Shown: in pieces, positions 33,009 through 43,734 of the stretch | Position numbering within the stretch: the first letter of the stretch is position 1 | Layout: each line of letters begins with the position of its first letter | DNA from: Bolinopsis microptera | Taxonomy: Eukaryota; Ctenophora; Tentaculata; Lobata; Bolinopsidae | Reading direction: 5' to 3' | Assembly (NCBI RefSeq): GCF_026151205.1 | Contig: NC_087081.1 | Coordinates: forward strand, 9,421,246 to 9,481,245 | DNA: 60,000 bases | Position numbers and translations under genes: made by a program | The notes under the pieces: generated by a model | Databases searched by the model: none | The model's input: only the letters and a program-made list of their open reading frames with translations | Told to the model about the DNA's origin: nothing

Positions 33009-36000
33009 GTCGATCCAGATGAAATCTGGAACGAGTTTCGTGTCAACAATTCTCTCCATTTATCTCTATCACACATGAGCAAACGCAGCTGGTCAGGTTC
33101 CATTCCAGTGTCTTCAAGTAGAAAGTCCGGGAAGGTCTTATGTGGTCGTCCTCGATAACGCTGGCCATAGGATGGTTGCCAAAAAAGAAGTTGTTGAGCA
33201 GGTTGGTCCTGTAGAGTGTAGACGGTAGACATGTCCTGCAGAACGAAGTCTTCGTGTCTTTATAGTATCTGTCACCGATGGAATCTTTCTGTAAAGAACG
33301 GAGTTAGGTGTATGTGATTTCCATGAGATACCAAAGACCCTTCGTAGCATTCTAGTATAAACACCGTCTAGTGCTCTAATATCAGCCTTTTTAAGAGTCC
33401 AGGTTTCTGCGCCATACATGGCAGAACAGGTTCTACTGCAGTTCGAAAAATCTTAGTCTTGATCTTCCTGGACATATTAGATTTCCAAAAAGCATCCAGG
33501 CTCTGTAAAGCTTTCCATGCGAGGCCTTTCCTGACATTGATGTCTCTGCTTGTTGATGCTATAAAGGATCCTTGGTACTTAAAGTCATGAACTTCTTCTA
33601 AAGGGATGCCGTTAATAAAGACTCTTTCGTCTGAGTTGACAGGTCGCGGGATGTTGTAGGACATGTATTTGGTCTTTTCGATGTTAATGAGGAGACCATA
33701 ACGGGCTGCTATGTCAGAAATGCTTTGGCAAAGGCGGCCATTTTCGTTGAAGCTGTCAGTAATTGTTGCTAGGTCATCGGCGAAGTCCAAATCAGCAATG
33801 TAGTTACTGCCAACTTTTAACCCATCACGTGGCCCTATTGCCAGTCTTAGTATGAAATCCAGGACGATGATAAAAATGAGAGGCGCAAGAACATCGCCCT
33901 GGAGAATTCCGAGGTTGGTAAGGAATTCTATTTCTAAGGTTATACCTTCAAGGGTCATGATTTTAGCCTTAGTGTTGATGTAGAGTGACATAATGGCTTT
34001 TATGATTTTTTTAGGAAAGCCGTAGGAAGCCAGGATGTCGGGAAGGTGAGATCTGAAGATGCAGTCAAAGGCCTTTGAGAAATCAATGAAGGAGATGACA
34101 CAAGAAAGCTGGAAGTTCACAACCCCTTCGATGATACGTCTAAGAGCCAGAATCTGTTAACGAGTCCCTCTTCCAGGCCGGAAACCATTCTGGTTGTATC
34201 GGAGGCGAGGTTCTATGTGGCTCCTGATTCGGTTTAGAAGCAGCCTGTTGTAGATTTTCGTGGCAACAGGGAGGATGGAGATTCCTCTGCTGTTTTCAGG
34301 ACAGAACTTTTTAGCTCCTTTGGGTATAGGAAGAATGGCAGTGACAAGAAGCTCTTCTGGGGCTTTACCAGTAGCTAGCATGTTGTTGAACAGAGATAGT
34401 AAAGTAGTGTCCAAGTCAACACACTTGTACAGCAGAGAAGGAATTCCGTTATGACCGTACGTGTCCTTTGTCTGCTTGAGAGCTGTAGATAGTTCATCTG
34501 CTGAGAACGGTGACGTTTCAATTGGGAGTTCTGGCTTTTGGACTTCGAAGCTACCCATTCTGATGTTGTCAGCAGGATTGTAAAGCAGTTTGCTGTAGTG
34601 GTCAGTCCACGCCTTTGCTCGATCTGCCTTGTTTCTGTATCCAGGTAATGGAGACATAGATTTAGGCTTACGATTGGTAAGGTCATTTATAAGCTTCCAC
34701 GCAATACCAGAGCTGTTTGACTTCGTCTGCCATGCTGCATACCCTGAGTGGTTTGCGGGTTGCGGAATAAACAGCTGATCTACTTGATCAATTGTCTTAT
34801 TAACAAACGCTTCTTGTATTATGCTGGTTTCGACCTTCCTGACTTCAAGGGTGGCATCACGTAGGGCTTTAGTAGCAGCTCGTGTCTTCCTTTCGTGACT
34901 ATGTTTCAACGCAGCATCACGTGCCTTGACAGCAGCCCGGTACTCAGGATTAGATGAAATCTGATCAGTTAGACTAGTCTTCTTCCTTTTGGGAAGTACT
35001 CTCTCTGCTGTGTCATTAATAGCACTTATCATGTTGGTGTATGCATACTGGTTGTGTTGGACGAGGTCATCAGTCTCGTTCTCTTCATCCATTAAGGCAG
35101 TGAACCTGTTCTGGAGCTGGAGTTGGAAGGCTGTTGAAGTTGCAATGTTACTTTTTAACTCCTCCCAGTCATATTTGATAACCTTAGGTCGGACGATGTT
35201 GGTCCTTATTGACAGCTTGATAGTCGCTGTGAAAATCCGATGGTCAGATTGAACCGAAGGATTAATGTATGACTCACAGTTTTTAAGTGAATTCTGCCAT
35301 TTTGAGCGAATGAGGATGTGGTCATTCTGATGCAGTTGACCATTTGGTGCTGTCCAAGTCACCTTTTTAGAATGCTTTTTGTTAAACTTTAGCGCACCGA
35401 TGTTGAACGCGTTTTCTTTTGCAAAGTCGAGAAGATGCTGTACCCGTTTCGGTTAGTACATTCATAAAACGCGTTGGTGTTGCAGGTGTCTTTTCCAAGG
35501 TGAGCATTCAGGTCGCCAGCTATAGCTACTACGTCATGAGGTGGAAAAGATCGGACACAAGAAGTAAACTCTGCATAGAACTGTTCAACTTCAAGGTCTG
35601 TAGACACATTATAGTAGGTGAATGACAAGTAACTAAGTGTGTGCAAACTTCACCGGTAAAAGAAACAGACATTATCCTGTCTGAGAAGACGTTATGGTCG
35701 ATGTAGCAGCGTTGGGCCCAAGGGGAAAGAAGGAAGCCAAGTCCGAGGAGCGTTCTACTTTTAGGGGGAGGAGATGCTAGGAGGAACTTGTAGCCATCAC
35801 GCATTATATAAGGAGTCTTCTTAATACGATGCTCTTGAAGTGCAATCACAGGTATGTCGAAGGCTTTGGCTTTGCACACAAGTTCCCATTGCTTCCATTT
35901 TTCAGTGAGAGATCTTACATTGTAAATAGAAAGGTAAAAGGATTCTGAGATTTTTTTTGTTGATTTTTGGTTTTTTGATGGTCCTTCTTTTAACACAGAT

Positions 36001-36567
36001 ACCATCAGCTGCATCTCTCCCCGAAGGGTTTAAAGGTGCAGCATCATCATGAGCTGGACTATCAGAAGGACAGGTAGGGGCTGAAACCCTAGTGCTGTAG
36101 TTGTTTAGTTCGTTGTAATGTTGATAAACAGGTGCGTGGCAAAAAACTTTGCGAGTACCAGAGTAAAGCTAGGGGTTGGTAGCCCACTAGCAACAAGTCC
36201 AAGGTCTCAAGCAACCAAAAATGACTGATAAGAGCACTGAGGGTCTGCAGCCACACACAGACAGTGAGGGAGAGTGAAATAGGGGGGTTTTGTGCCCCAG
36301 TACACAGAACCGTAAGTCATTAAGCTGTGAGAAGGTTCTTACAGCAGAAGTAGGCTAGAAACTGTGACATCAACATGTTTCTAGTTAAAAGGGAGAGTGT
36401 CCTGAATAACTCTGATGGCCAGACTGCCATCTTGATGTCCGCTGGAAGAAGTGCGCTTGTCGCATCTGCCACTCAGCATACCTGCAGCGGGCAGGATCCT
36501 CTAAAGCTCTTGCTACACGGCGTTAACTGTATCCGTGCATTACCATTCCCGGGTGTCAGTAGCGCGA
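33009..36567 (-). pseudogene. Near full-length degenerate LINE (endonuclease plus reverse transcriptase)
   Basis: Minus-strand order: endonuclease (about 36014-35390) with YNVRSLTEKWKQWELV, ALQEHRIKK and AIAGDLNAHLG; then SDHRIFTATI (about 35240); reverse transcriptase N-half (35362-34157) with GISILPVATKIYNRLL and NQNGFRPGRGT; C-half (34120-33368) with FIDFSKAFDCIF and the catalytic LDFADDLATI; then a C-terminal domain with GQRYRGRPHKTF (about 33160). Frameshifts near 35640 and 35380, a stop near 34155 and shifts near 33400 and 33230 make it non-functional. About 550 bases of 5' leader reach 36567. It interrupts MULE-like sequence. Confidence 0.88.
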
Positions 36568-36640
36568 GTCTTAAGTGATTCGTCGGGTCGGTTCACGTCA
36601 CGTATGTCGAAGTGCGAAGTGATCATCAAGCAGCAGATTA

Positions 36641-37148
36641 CCTTACAAGACATATTTATGGCGGCCTAATTTGCGACGACCGAAATTTTGGCGGTCCGAA
36701 AATATGGCGAAATTGAACAAAAACCGTCAAATTTCGGACGTCACAGAAAATAAGGGTATTTTTCATCATTTTTTGTGACAGTAAGCAGTAAGGAAATTTC
36801 TGAAATTCGTTAAAATCATGTTCAAACTTATAGTCTGTATTAAGACTGTAAGACTTTCATGTTAGCACATACATGTATTTTAATGCAAATTTAAACTGTA
36901 TTGCTTGACATTCAATTCGTCATTGGTGTGGTAATAATTTGTCCCAAGATGCCAGAATTTATTTATTTATTTTACTTGATATTACTTTTTAGAAACAAAA
37001 TAAAGCAGTGAAGGCACAGTCATTGAAATAAGCTAAAAGATAATGCGACGGATTCTATTACGACGACCGAAATTTTGGCGGTCCGAAAATATGGCGAAAT
37101 TTTCGGAAAACCGCCACATTTCGTACGTTATAAATATGTCTTGTAAGG
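36641..37148. mobile_element. 508-bp MITE, TA target duplication
   Basis: Termini CCTTACAAGACATATTTAT and ATAAATATGTCTTGTAAGG are exact inverted repeats flanked by TA on each side (36639-36640, 37149-37150), as for Tc1/mariner-type insertions. Inside, a 40-base block beginning GACGACCGAAATTTTGGCGG occurs near each end in the same orientation. Confidence 0.85.
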
Positions 37149-37172
37149 TATCCTAATTCATATCACACGCTT

Positions 37173-37915
37173 CTTTTGACCATTGTTAACGGTCTGGCCC
37201 GGCGCGCGCTACTTCGTAGCACGTGCCATCGGGCCAGACCATAGAAAAACGAGGAGTTTTCCTGCAGATTTGTGCTTGCTACACGTTGTATACCTCTCGT
37301 GCACGCGAAGCAAAAGGGGTTGCAGCGTGTGTCAAATTTGTGCAGTAGAATGACATTGGCTACGAGCTACGTCACGTGACGTACACGCGCAACCAATTAC
37401 AAGGCCAGAATTTGATCACGCTCAAAGTGAGCGCTGTACTCCAAGACACGCGATTACAATTGGCCAAAACTGCCCCACGTGATTTGCCACGTGATATATT
37501 TTTAAGCCAATTACGACGTCAGAATTGCATCATCTGAGATGACGCATATATCACATGGTATATCTATTAACGCGCTGAATAGATTCTAGCAAACTTTGGT
37601 GAATTCGCAGCCATTTCTTATTGGCATTACTCATTATGCATTAGTTCAATACTCGATTTTGATAGATGTCGCTTGCTTGTAGTTGTATCTTTGCCAATGC
37701 TAAATGCCGTAACATAATTGAGCTGAAACATGTGCCATATTGCATATAACTGACCAATCTTATTTGCTGTTCACATCTGTTCCATTCCTCCTAGAATTTT
37801 ATTTCTCTCAGATTTTGTCGAGAGAACATTTCGAGAAGAAAGCGGCGCGCGCTACTTCGAAGAAATTTAGACGAGTAACATCCGTCAAACGCATTATCAG
37901 TATCTCTGACTAGGA
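37173..37915. mobile_element. GC-richer insert with a GGTCTGGCCCG hairpin
   Basis: Interrupts the MULE-like relic between CACGC and ATTGGGATAAC. Near its left end GGTCTGGCCCG pairs with CGGGCCAGACC about 26 bases later, and GGCGCGCGCTACTTCG occurs near both ends in direct orientation. It has many CACGTG/ACGT motifs. Element type unknown; no coding capacity seen. Confidence 0.5.
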
Positions 37916-38216
37916 ATTGGGATAACAAGTTCATATGCTTGGGCCATATACTTACTTTGAGTTTGTTACTTTGTTTGGCTTCATAGAATCCTCTATCGGG
38001 ACATTACATACATCGAAGAAGTCGACCCCCCGGACAGTATAGAAACTGTTTTATCACCACTCCAATCCAGCAAGGAGTTTCCATTCCGACGGCTGTATCC
38101 TGGAGCTGGAGCATGGAGGCTCGTCCGGAAATGACTTGACAAAGTTCGTTAAAACTGTTTTGAATTGCATAGGATCCTCGATGGTGTGCATATGTGTTTG
38201 GATTACATTCCATGAT

Positions 38217-38400
38217 CGAGGTCCAGTGACGGCTGCCAGACTTTGGGGCCGGAGTGATATGATCCACCATATACGTCATCAAGTAATTAACATGCAAGCT
38301 TGAAGCTTGTGGCGTATAATTAGTGATGTGATCCATGGATTGAATATAATTGACCTAGAAATGGGCTAGATCTGGGGTAGAGTTCATATGACAACTCTGT
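38217..38400. repeat. Left copy of an inverted repeat flanking 38.4-39.6 kb
   Basis: Inverted relative to 39625-39780: both contain GAACTCTACCCCAGATCTAG and ATCCATGGATCACATCACTA when read in the same direction. The copies differ by indels. A 110-codon minus ORF at 38004-38336 overlaps this repeat and has no recognised domain. Confidence 0.7.
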
Positions 38401-38510
38401 ACATAGAAGCTACAAATTAAGAAGTGAACATGTTTTAAATTGAGACAATGTATTGGCTGGTTATAAAATGTTAAATCGATTAATAATATAATACTTCAGA
38501 ATACAACAAA

Positions 38511-38868
38511 TTACTCAATATTATTACCAAAGTATTTCGCAACAGCGAACAAGTACTCAATCTTTGTTGGGTATGTCGTGTAGAAGGAACAAAGGTCGTA
38601 CAGAATACTGCTGGAAATCCTCTTCTTTTTGGAAGGAGTCTTTCCAACAGCAAGCCGATCCAGATGATAATCTGTAACAACCTGTTGCTCCTTGATAGCA
38701 CGAAAATATTCTTGAACAGAGGGCTTTGGGCGATTCACTCGGGTTTTGAAACCTCTGTGAAACCCCTCCACCATGTTAGAGGTCCGAGGGAACTCCGGAT
38801 CCTGAAGAATACTGGCGAAATGATTCCAGAACTCTAAAGGATGTGGGAGGAACCCTCACCTCACTGTC
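38511..38868 (-). pseudogene. MULE transposase C-terminal fragment
   Basis: Minus frame: LEFWNHFASILQDPEFPRTS, NMVEGFHRGFKTRVNRPKPS, then a basic tail with GKTPSKKKR. 'PRTSN.VEGFHR.F' followed by a short helical region is the conserved end of MULE transposases of animals (usually 'RTNN..E.WH..F'). The catalytic DDE core is absent and a stop lies just upstream of LEFWNHF. Its orientation is opposite to that expected for the neighbouring MULE-like relic, so it probably comes from another copy. Confidence 0.7.
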
Positions 38869-39018
38869 TACAATGGCTGACCCTAAGTAGGTAGGCATGA
38901 CTGGTGATAGAATGCGATACTACTACCTTCTATCGCCCAATATTTATACCTAGAACACTAAATCGGCTCACTCCCCTTGCATGCCTTTGACACGTACGTC
39001 TCACATCCTTGATACGAG

Positions 39019-39020
<2 letters not shown>

Positions 39021-39050
<30 letters not shown>
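39021..39050. repeat. 30-base poly-C run
   Basis: Exactly 30 consecutive C bases. In native DNA such a run is rare and unstable; its round length could reflect consensus limits in assembly. Confidence 0.95.
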
Positions 39051-39208
39051 TTTAGCAAGAGCTCCCGTCCCTTATGTGATCTACGAGTCGAGCAGTCAGA
39101 TCATGTTTACTTCTTAATGTACAGCTATGAATTACAGAATCTAGGTAAACTATAGGTAAAAATATAATATTAATCATAAGCTAAAATGTACTAATCTTTG
39201 TATTCTAA

Positions 39209-39614
39209 ATGGGGAAAAAGAAGAAACATTGTCAGTCAGTCGAGAAAATTGTCAGTCAGGCTATATGGCAGCTTTGTAGATGTTGTGACTATGCTAGTAG
39301 TGGTCCCAGGCTTGCGACTGGAATTGCGGTGTTAAATCGATTTAAAGGTATACCAACGATCCACCTCCCACTTGTTGTTTGGTACTTAGCATTAATAGTG
39401 TTAGCTGTAGCCATTTATAGCAAGAATCTTAAAACTAAAGGGGATGACAAGGAAAAGAGGAAGGAAAAAGAATAACGGAACAAACAATTAATTAAAGTAT
39501 TTACAGGAGCATTAGTTATTGTAATTACAAGCTTCAATAATAAATCTAAATGGGGAAAAGAAGAAACATTGTCAGTCAGTCGAGAAAATTGTCAGTCAGG
39601 CTATTATATGGCAG
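39209..39614 (+). repeat. Direct repeat pair with GTCAGTCAGTCGAG core
   Basis: A ~70-base block (AAATGGGGAAAAAGAAGAAA, then CATTGTCAGTCAGTCGAGAA and ATTGTCAGTCAGGCTAT) occurs at about 39207 and again at about 39548. An 88-codon ORF begins in the first copy (with a hydrophobic segment VVWYLALIVLAVAIYS near residues 59-74 and a lysine-rich end); it might be a small membrane protein, but I recognise no family. Confidence 0.45.
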
Positions 39615-39624
39615 AATTGACATG

Positions 39625-39780
39625 TGAACTCTACCCCAGATCTAGCCCATTTCTATGTCAATTAAATTCAATCCATGGATCACATCACTAATTATACGTC
39701 ACTAATTGGTGACGTGATCTGACCCCTCTTTGGGGGCCGGATCCGGTCCCAAAGTCTCCCAGTGCCAGTGACTGCAAATG
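39625..39780. repeat. Right copy of the inverted repeat
   Basis: Partner of 38217-38400. Together they enclose the MULE C-terminal fragment and the poly-C run, so the 38.2-39.8 kb segment may itself be one inverted-repeat insertion. Confidence 0.65.
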
Positions 39781-39864
39781 CAATGAGTTGTCATGTAGTG
39801 CTTAATTACGTTGACTGCTGGACTTAGCTATACTATTACTGGGCACAACTGCCTTTTGACCATG

Positions 39865-40800
39865 CTGCCGTTTTCTCAGAAAAGGCAGTAAGTCCAAATT
39901 TTCGAAATATGACAATATTGGTATCAAAACTTTCAGTAGAAAATTCTCTACAACATGAGCTACATATTAATGTATAGAAACATTGTTGCATGCAATTCCT
40001 AAGGAAGTAAGTCCCTGTTGAGAAACATTATGTTCGGTTTTGGCCAATTATTTTCTGAGAGAAGGACGTAAGTCCGGACTTACTGCCTTTTCTGAGAAAA
40101 TCTTGAAAATTTTCTGAGATAAGGAAGTAATTCCGTGGACTTACTGCCTTTTCTGAGATAAATTATCTGTGACAGGAAGAAGTAGCTGGACTTACTTCCT
40201 ATAAAAGCATGCTAAAAACGGAATTTTAGAAAGCGATTTCCCAAAAAGAACATAACTTTACAGTTACTAATACTGCCGATTGATATTTTCGCTTGAAATT
40301 TTCAGAATCGATGTATAATTACATTTCAACCTTACGTACGTGATACAAATTTTCATTTAGGCCTCCAAAAAAAATTTGGTGGCCGATTTTCAAAAACGCC
40401 GGATGTATTTTAGTTGCAAAACATAAACATTGGAGCAGTTATTGAGCTGTTATAATCGCAGAGAATGTTTAGTTTAGGTATATCTTTTAGATCAAGTTCA
40501 TTTTCATCAAAATATCGATAAGATATCATTTAATGCACTGAAATCGTTCAAAATTGGCAAGTTTGCCTAAATAAGGGCATACTATTATTCAAAAACATTT
40601 ATTATATGATATGGAGCAATTTATATTTACCTAATTGTTTATATTTTACAATATAATCCAAAATACATAGATCCCAACCTCAAAAATTTAGTAAAAAGCT
40701 TGGACTTACTTCCTTCTCAGAAAAATATTGAACAGAGATTTTTCTCAGAAAAGGAAGTAAGTCCACGTTTTCTCAGAAAAGGCAGTAAGTCCATCCAGTA
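39865..40800. repeat. Dispersed 'TTTTCTCAGAAAAGGCAGTAAGTCC' motif family in both orientations
   Basis: At least nine copies of CAGAAAAGGCAGTAAGTCC or variants (GGAAGTAAGTCC, GGACGTAAGTCC), in both orientations, at about 39869, 40005, 40060, 40078, 40115, 40137, 40189, 40702, 40743 and 40773. The outermost copies point the same way rather than inward, so this is not a simple TIR pair. Inner copies form hairpins. No ORF. Confidence 0.8.
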
Positions 40801-40987
40801 TGAAAAATAAGTTCGATTATTTGGCATATAAATGGTTATATCTAAGCGACGCACAATTTTTTGCAAAAAATAGATAATTATGTAACTCTACGTCGACTCG
40901 ATTCACAAAAATGTAAGCTTATATAACCTACAAGGAAAAAGGTCGCAAAGTTTAAGAATGGCAACATCAGACATTATGTTTCTGAGA

Positions 40988-41455
40988 AAAGCAGCGTATT
41001 TAGTCCCCATTTGATCACTAATTGACTCCGTCCACCAATTTGTACGCGACAATTAAAGCCCTAATTGGGGAAGGTTTGTGATTGTTAGATATGATTAGTT
41101 CAGGAATGAGTATACGAAATAATGCACGATCAAAAAAAACTTGCTCGAATTTTAAAATTTTTGTACAGTTTTTCTCAGAGAGCGGGACACATACAAATTG
41201 GCACCTTTTAGGCAAAACATGAATTGCAATGTATTTGCAAGGGAGGTTTGACAAATGTATTGTGACAATTCTGCGAATCTTGAACCAATCGTACAAAATT
41301 ACATTTTTGTCGTATTATTTTTATGGTCATCCTAAAGAAGATCCAGTTCTGAAAATTGGCGACGACCTTCCAATATGCAATAGGGCTTTTACAACTGTCC
41401 GAAAAATTTGGTGGATATCGGAGTTGATACAGTGATCAAAATGGGGCAAAATACG
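40988..41455. mobile_element. Inverted-repeat element of about 470 bp
   Basis: AAAGCAGCGTATTTAGTCCC at the left and GGGGCAAAATACGCTGCTTT at the right are inverted, and similarity continues inward (GATCAC, TCCACCAA and AAAGCCCTA blocks). The two mid-size ORFs on opposite strands are side effects of this partial mirror symmetry. Likely MITE or old fold-back. Confidence 0.65.
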
Positions 41456-41681
41456 CTGCTTTTAGCTGTAACATAATGTCTGTTAATTGGATATGCTTTA
41501 AATTTTTCGGACACTTTCCTTGTAAGTCTATGAGTAAGCTTACCAATTTTTGTTGCAATTGGAGGTCGGGAAGGATACTCAATATTTATTTGTTTGAAGA
41601 AAATTGTGCTGGCCGAAATTAGCGCTAAAAAACCATCCTACAGTCGGCACGCGCGGCTCACTGTCGATGGCGCACTACCTA

Positions 41682-42218
41682 GTTAGGGTTAGGGTTAGGG
41701 TTAGGGTTAGGGTTAGGGTTAGGGTTAGGGTTAGGGTTAGGGTTAGGGTTAGGGTTAGGGTTAGGGTTAGGGTTAGGGTTAGGGTTAGGGTTAGGGTTAG
41801 GGTTAGGGTTAGGGTTAGGGTTAGGGTTAGGGTTAGGGTTAGGGTTAGGGTTAGGGTTAGGGTTAGGGTTAGGGTTAGGGTTAGGGTTAGGGTTAGGGTT
41901 AGGGTTAGGGTTAGGGTTAGGGTTAGGGTTAGGGTTAGGGTTAGGGTTAGGGTTAGGGTTAGGGTTAGGGTTAGGGTTAGGGTTAGGGTTAGGGTTAGGG
42001 TTAGGGTTAGGGTTAGGGTTAGGGTTAGGGTTAGGGTTAGGGTTAGGGTTAGGGTTAGGGTTAGGGTTAGGGTTAGGGTTAGGGTTAGGGTTAGGGTTAG
42101 GGTTAGGGTTAGGGTTAGGGTTAGGGTTAGGGTTAGGGTTAGGGTTAGGGTTAGGGTTAGGGTTAGGGTTAGGGTTAGGGTTAGGGTTAGGGTTAGGGTT
42201 AGGGTTAGGGTTATGGTT
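41682..42218 (+). repeat. (TTAGGG)n tract, about 88 copies
   Basis: Almost perfect TTAGGG hexamers for over 530 bases, with one TTATGG variant near the end. It is internal to the contig, with unique DNA on the left and a GGGGGTCAATTGTC array on the right, so it is interstitial here. Long ORFs (VRVRV, LTLTL) over it are not coding. Confidence 0.97.
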
Positions 42219-42627
42219 AGGGTTAATTGTATTAAATTATATTTTCGGGGGTGCAATTGTCGGGGGTCAATTATCTGGGGGTCAATTGTCGGGGGGGGGG
42301 GGGGTCAAGACTCAATTGTCGGGGGGTTAATTGTCGGGGGGGTCAAGACTCAATTGTCGGGGGGTCAATTTTCGGAGGGTCAATTGTTGGGGGGTAAATT
42401 ATCGGGGGGTTAATTTGTAATTGACGGGGGTCAAGACTCAATTGTCGGGGGGTCAATTGTCGGGGGGTCAATTGTCGGGGGGGTCAAGACTCAATTGTCG
42501 GGGGGTTAATTGTCGGGGGGGTCAAGACTCAATTGTCGGGGGGTCAATTTTCGGAGGGTCAATTGTTGGGGGGTAAATTATCGGGGGGTTAATTTGTAAT
42601 TGACGGGGGTCAAATGTCAATTGTCGC
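42219..42627 (+). repeat. GGGGGTCAATTGTC array joined to the TTAGGG tract
   Basis: Starts TTAATTGTATTAAATTATAT, the same junction sequence that follows the array at 30037-30470, then about 20 units of GGGGGTCAATTGTC or GGGGGTTAATTGTC, with a ~170-base block duplicated (compare about 42330-42440 and 42500-42610). Ends CAATTGTCGCC. The partner block expected on the left side of the TTAGGG tract is absent. Confidence 0.85.
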
Positions 42628-42783
42628 CCACCCGTCTGAGATGTCACCGAGAACTGGATACCAATATCATAAGGGCACTTGCATTTGCAATGCAGAACTT
42701 TCAACATGTTGATTATTAATATAAATATACCGTTCTCTTCTTCTGTGCAATGACATCAGAATTCAGATCTAGGGCCTTTAAGC

Positions 42784-43440
42784 TATTAATATATCATATT
42801 CATAGTGTCTTTCAGAAAATCAGTGCGATTAGTTTTGTGATCGCACCGAATATGTTTTCGGTTGCTCTCAAAACAGTGGAATTATTTTTGTAATCGCACT
42901 CCCTGGATAGGAAAAAACCGGTGCAATTAATATCGTTACACCGTGTATTCACAGAGGCCCCTGCGTACATGAATTCGTGACTGAAATTATAAAATAGCTA
43001 GGTAGTAGGTATGGTGTAGAAATGGCAATAAGGAACAAAATATTTATTTCGTTTCTCATTGTTTCTTCTCGATTTTAATAGACGCTATTATATAAGGTAT
43101 TAAGTTATAGAACTCCTGACCAAACGAGTGCCGAAGGCACGAGTTTTGTCACGAATTCTATAACTTAAAGAGCGGCAGACTAACGCCAAGGTATATATGG
43201 ACACCTCATCAGAGCATCTGATAAGATAGCTGAACGGAGGATGAGACTCGCAGGTCATCTAGCCAGACATGAAGAACTTCTGAGTCATCAACTTCTCTTC
43301 TGGGAACCCCTTCAAGGACATCGTCGAAGGGGAAGACCACACCTCACATATATTGACATCCTTCGCTGCCACGTGTATGCAAAAACAATAGTTGCAACTT
43401 TTGCTTCCCACGATCGTAATTTGTTACGTTGGGTAAACGA
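42784..43440 (+). repeat. Segmental repeat, copy B (with LINE C-terminal fragment)
   Basis: Second copy of 32221-32858. It keeps slightly more of the LINE C-terminus (a NAKV-like stretch before YGHLIRASDKIAERRMRLAG) and reads RRRGRPHLTYIDILRCHVYA. It is bracketed by ~60-base direct repeats (about 42717-42782 and 43443-43504) beginning AATATAAATATACCGTTCTC. Confidence 0.85.
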
Positions 43441-43734
43441 ACTGTAATATAAATATACCGTTCTCTTCTTCTTTGCAATGACATCAGATCTATAAGGGCC
43501 TTTAATCTCTGCCAGTAGTTGAGGTGCTGGGTGGCATGTGCCATCTTACTTATAATTCAGAAAATTCTCTTTGCATGTACAATGTACGACCGCCCACGAG
43601 CAAATTAGGTAAACAAATCCAATGACATTAAACGTTGGCATGGAACATACATTTTAATTTCACACGTGCAGAATTAGCGCGTGCATTATTGAATTCTAAG
43701 ACGCGCTAAAACTCTGCTAAAACTCTTCCTGGCC

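Larger units (their letters stand above)
32859..37960 (+). mobile_element. MULE-like relic split by three later insertions
   Basis: Pieces match the inside of the 7255-8541 element read in reverse: terminus with GTAGTGCGACACGTACT units and TTTCCAAGTTAAGGTCAG (about 32859-33008), TTAAGTGATTCGTCGGGTCG through AGCAGCAGATTA (about 36570-36640), TCCTAATTCATATCACACGC (37151-37172), and ATTGGGATAACAAGTTCATA to CTTGGGCCATA (about 37916-37950). Between them sit a LINE, a TA-flanked MITE and a GC-rich insert. The far terminus was not identified. Confidence 0.7.

Noticed and set aside
38004-38336. 110-codon minus ORF as a gene
   Set aside because: Overlaps an inverted repeat and shows no domain; likely repeat-derived.
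41018-41435. Two overlapping ORFs on opposite strands
   Set aside because: Mirror products of an inverted-repeat element with no protein motif.
41682-42218. True chromosome end (telomere)
   Set aside because: Normal sequence continues on both sides, and the tract shares a junction with a repeat unit at 30.4 kb, so it is interstitial.
41604-42413. Long ORFs of VR and LT dipeptide repeats on both strands
   Set aside because: They are translations of the (TTAGGG)n tract, open by composition only.
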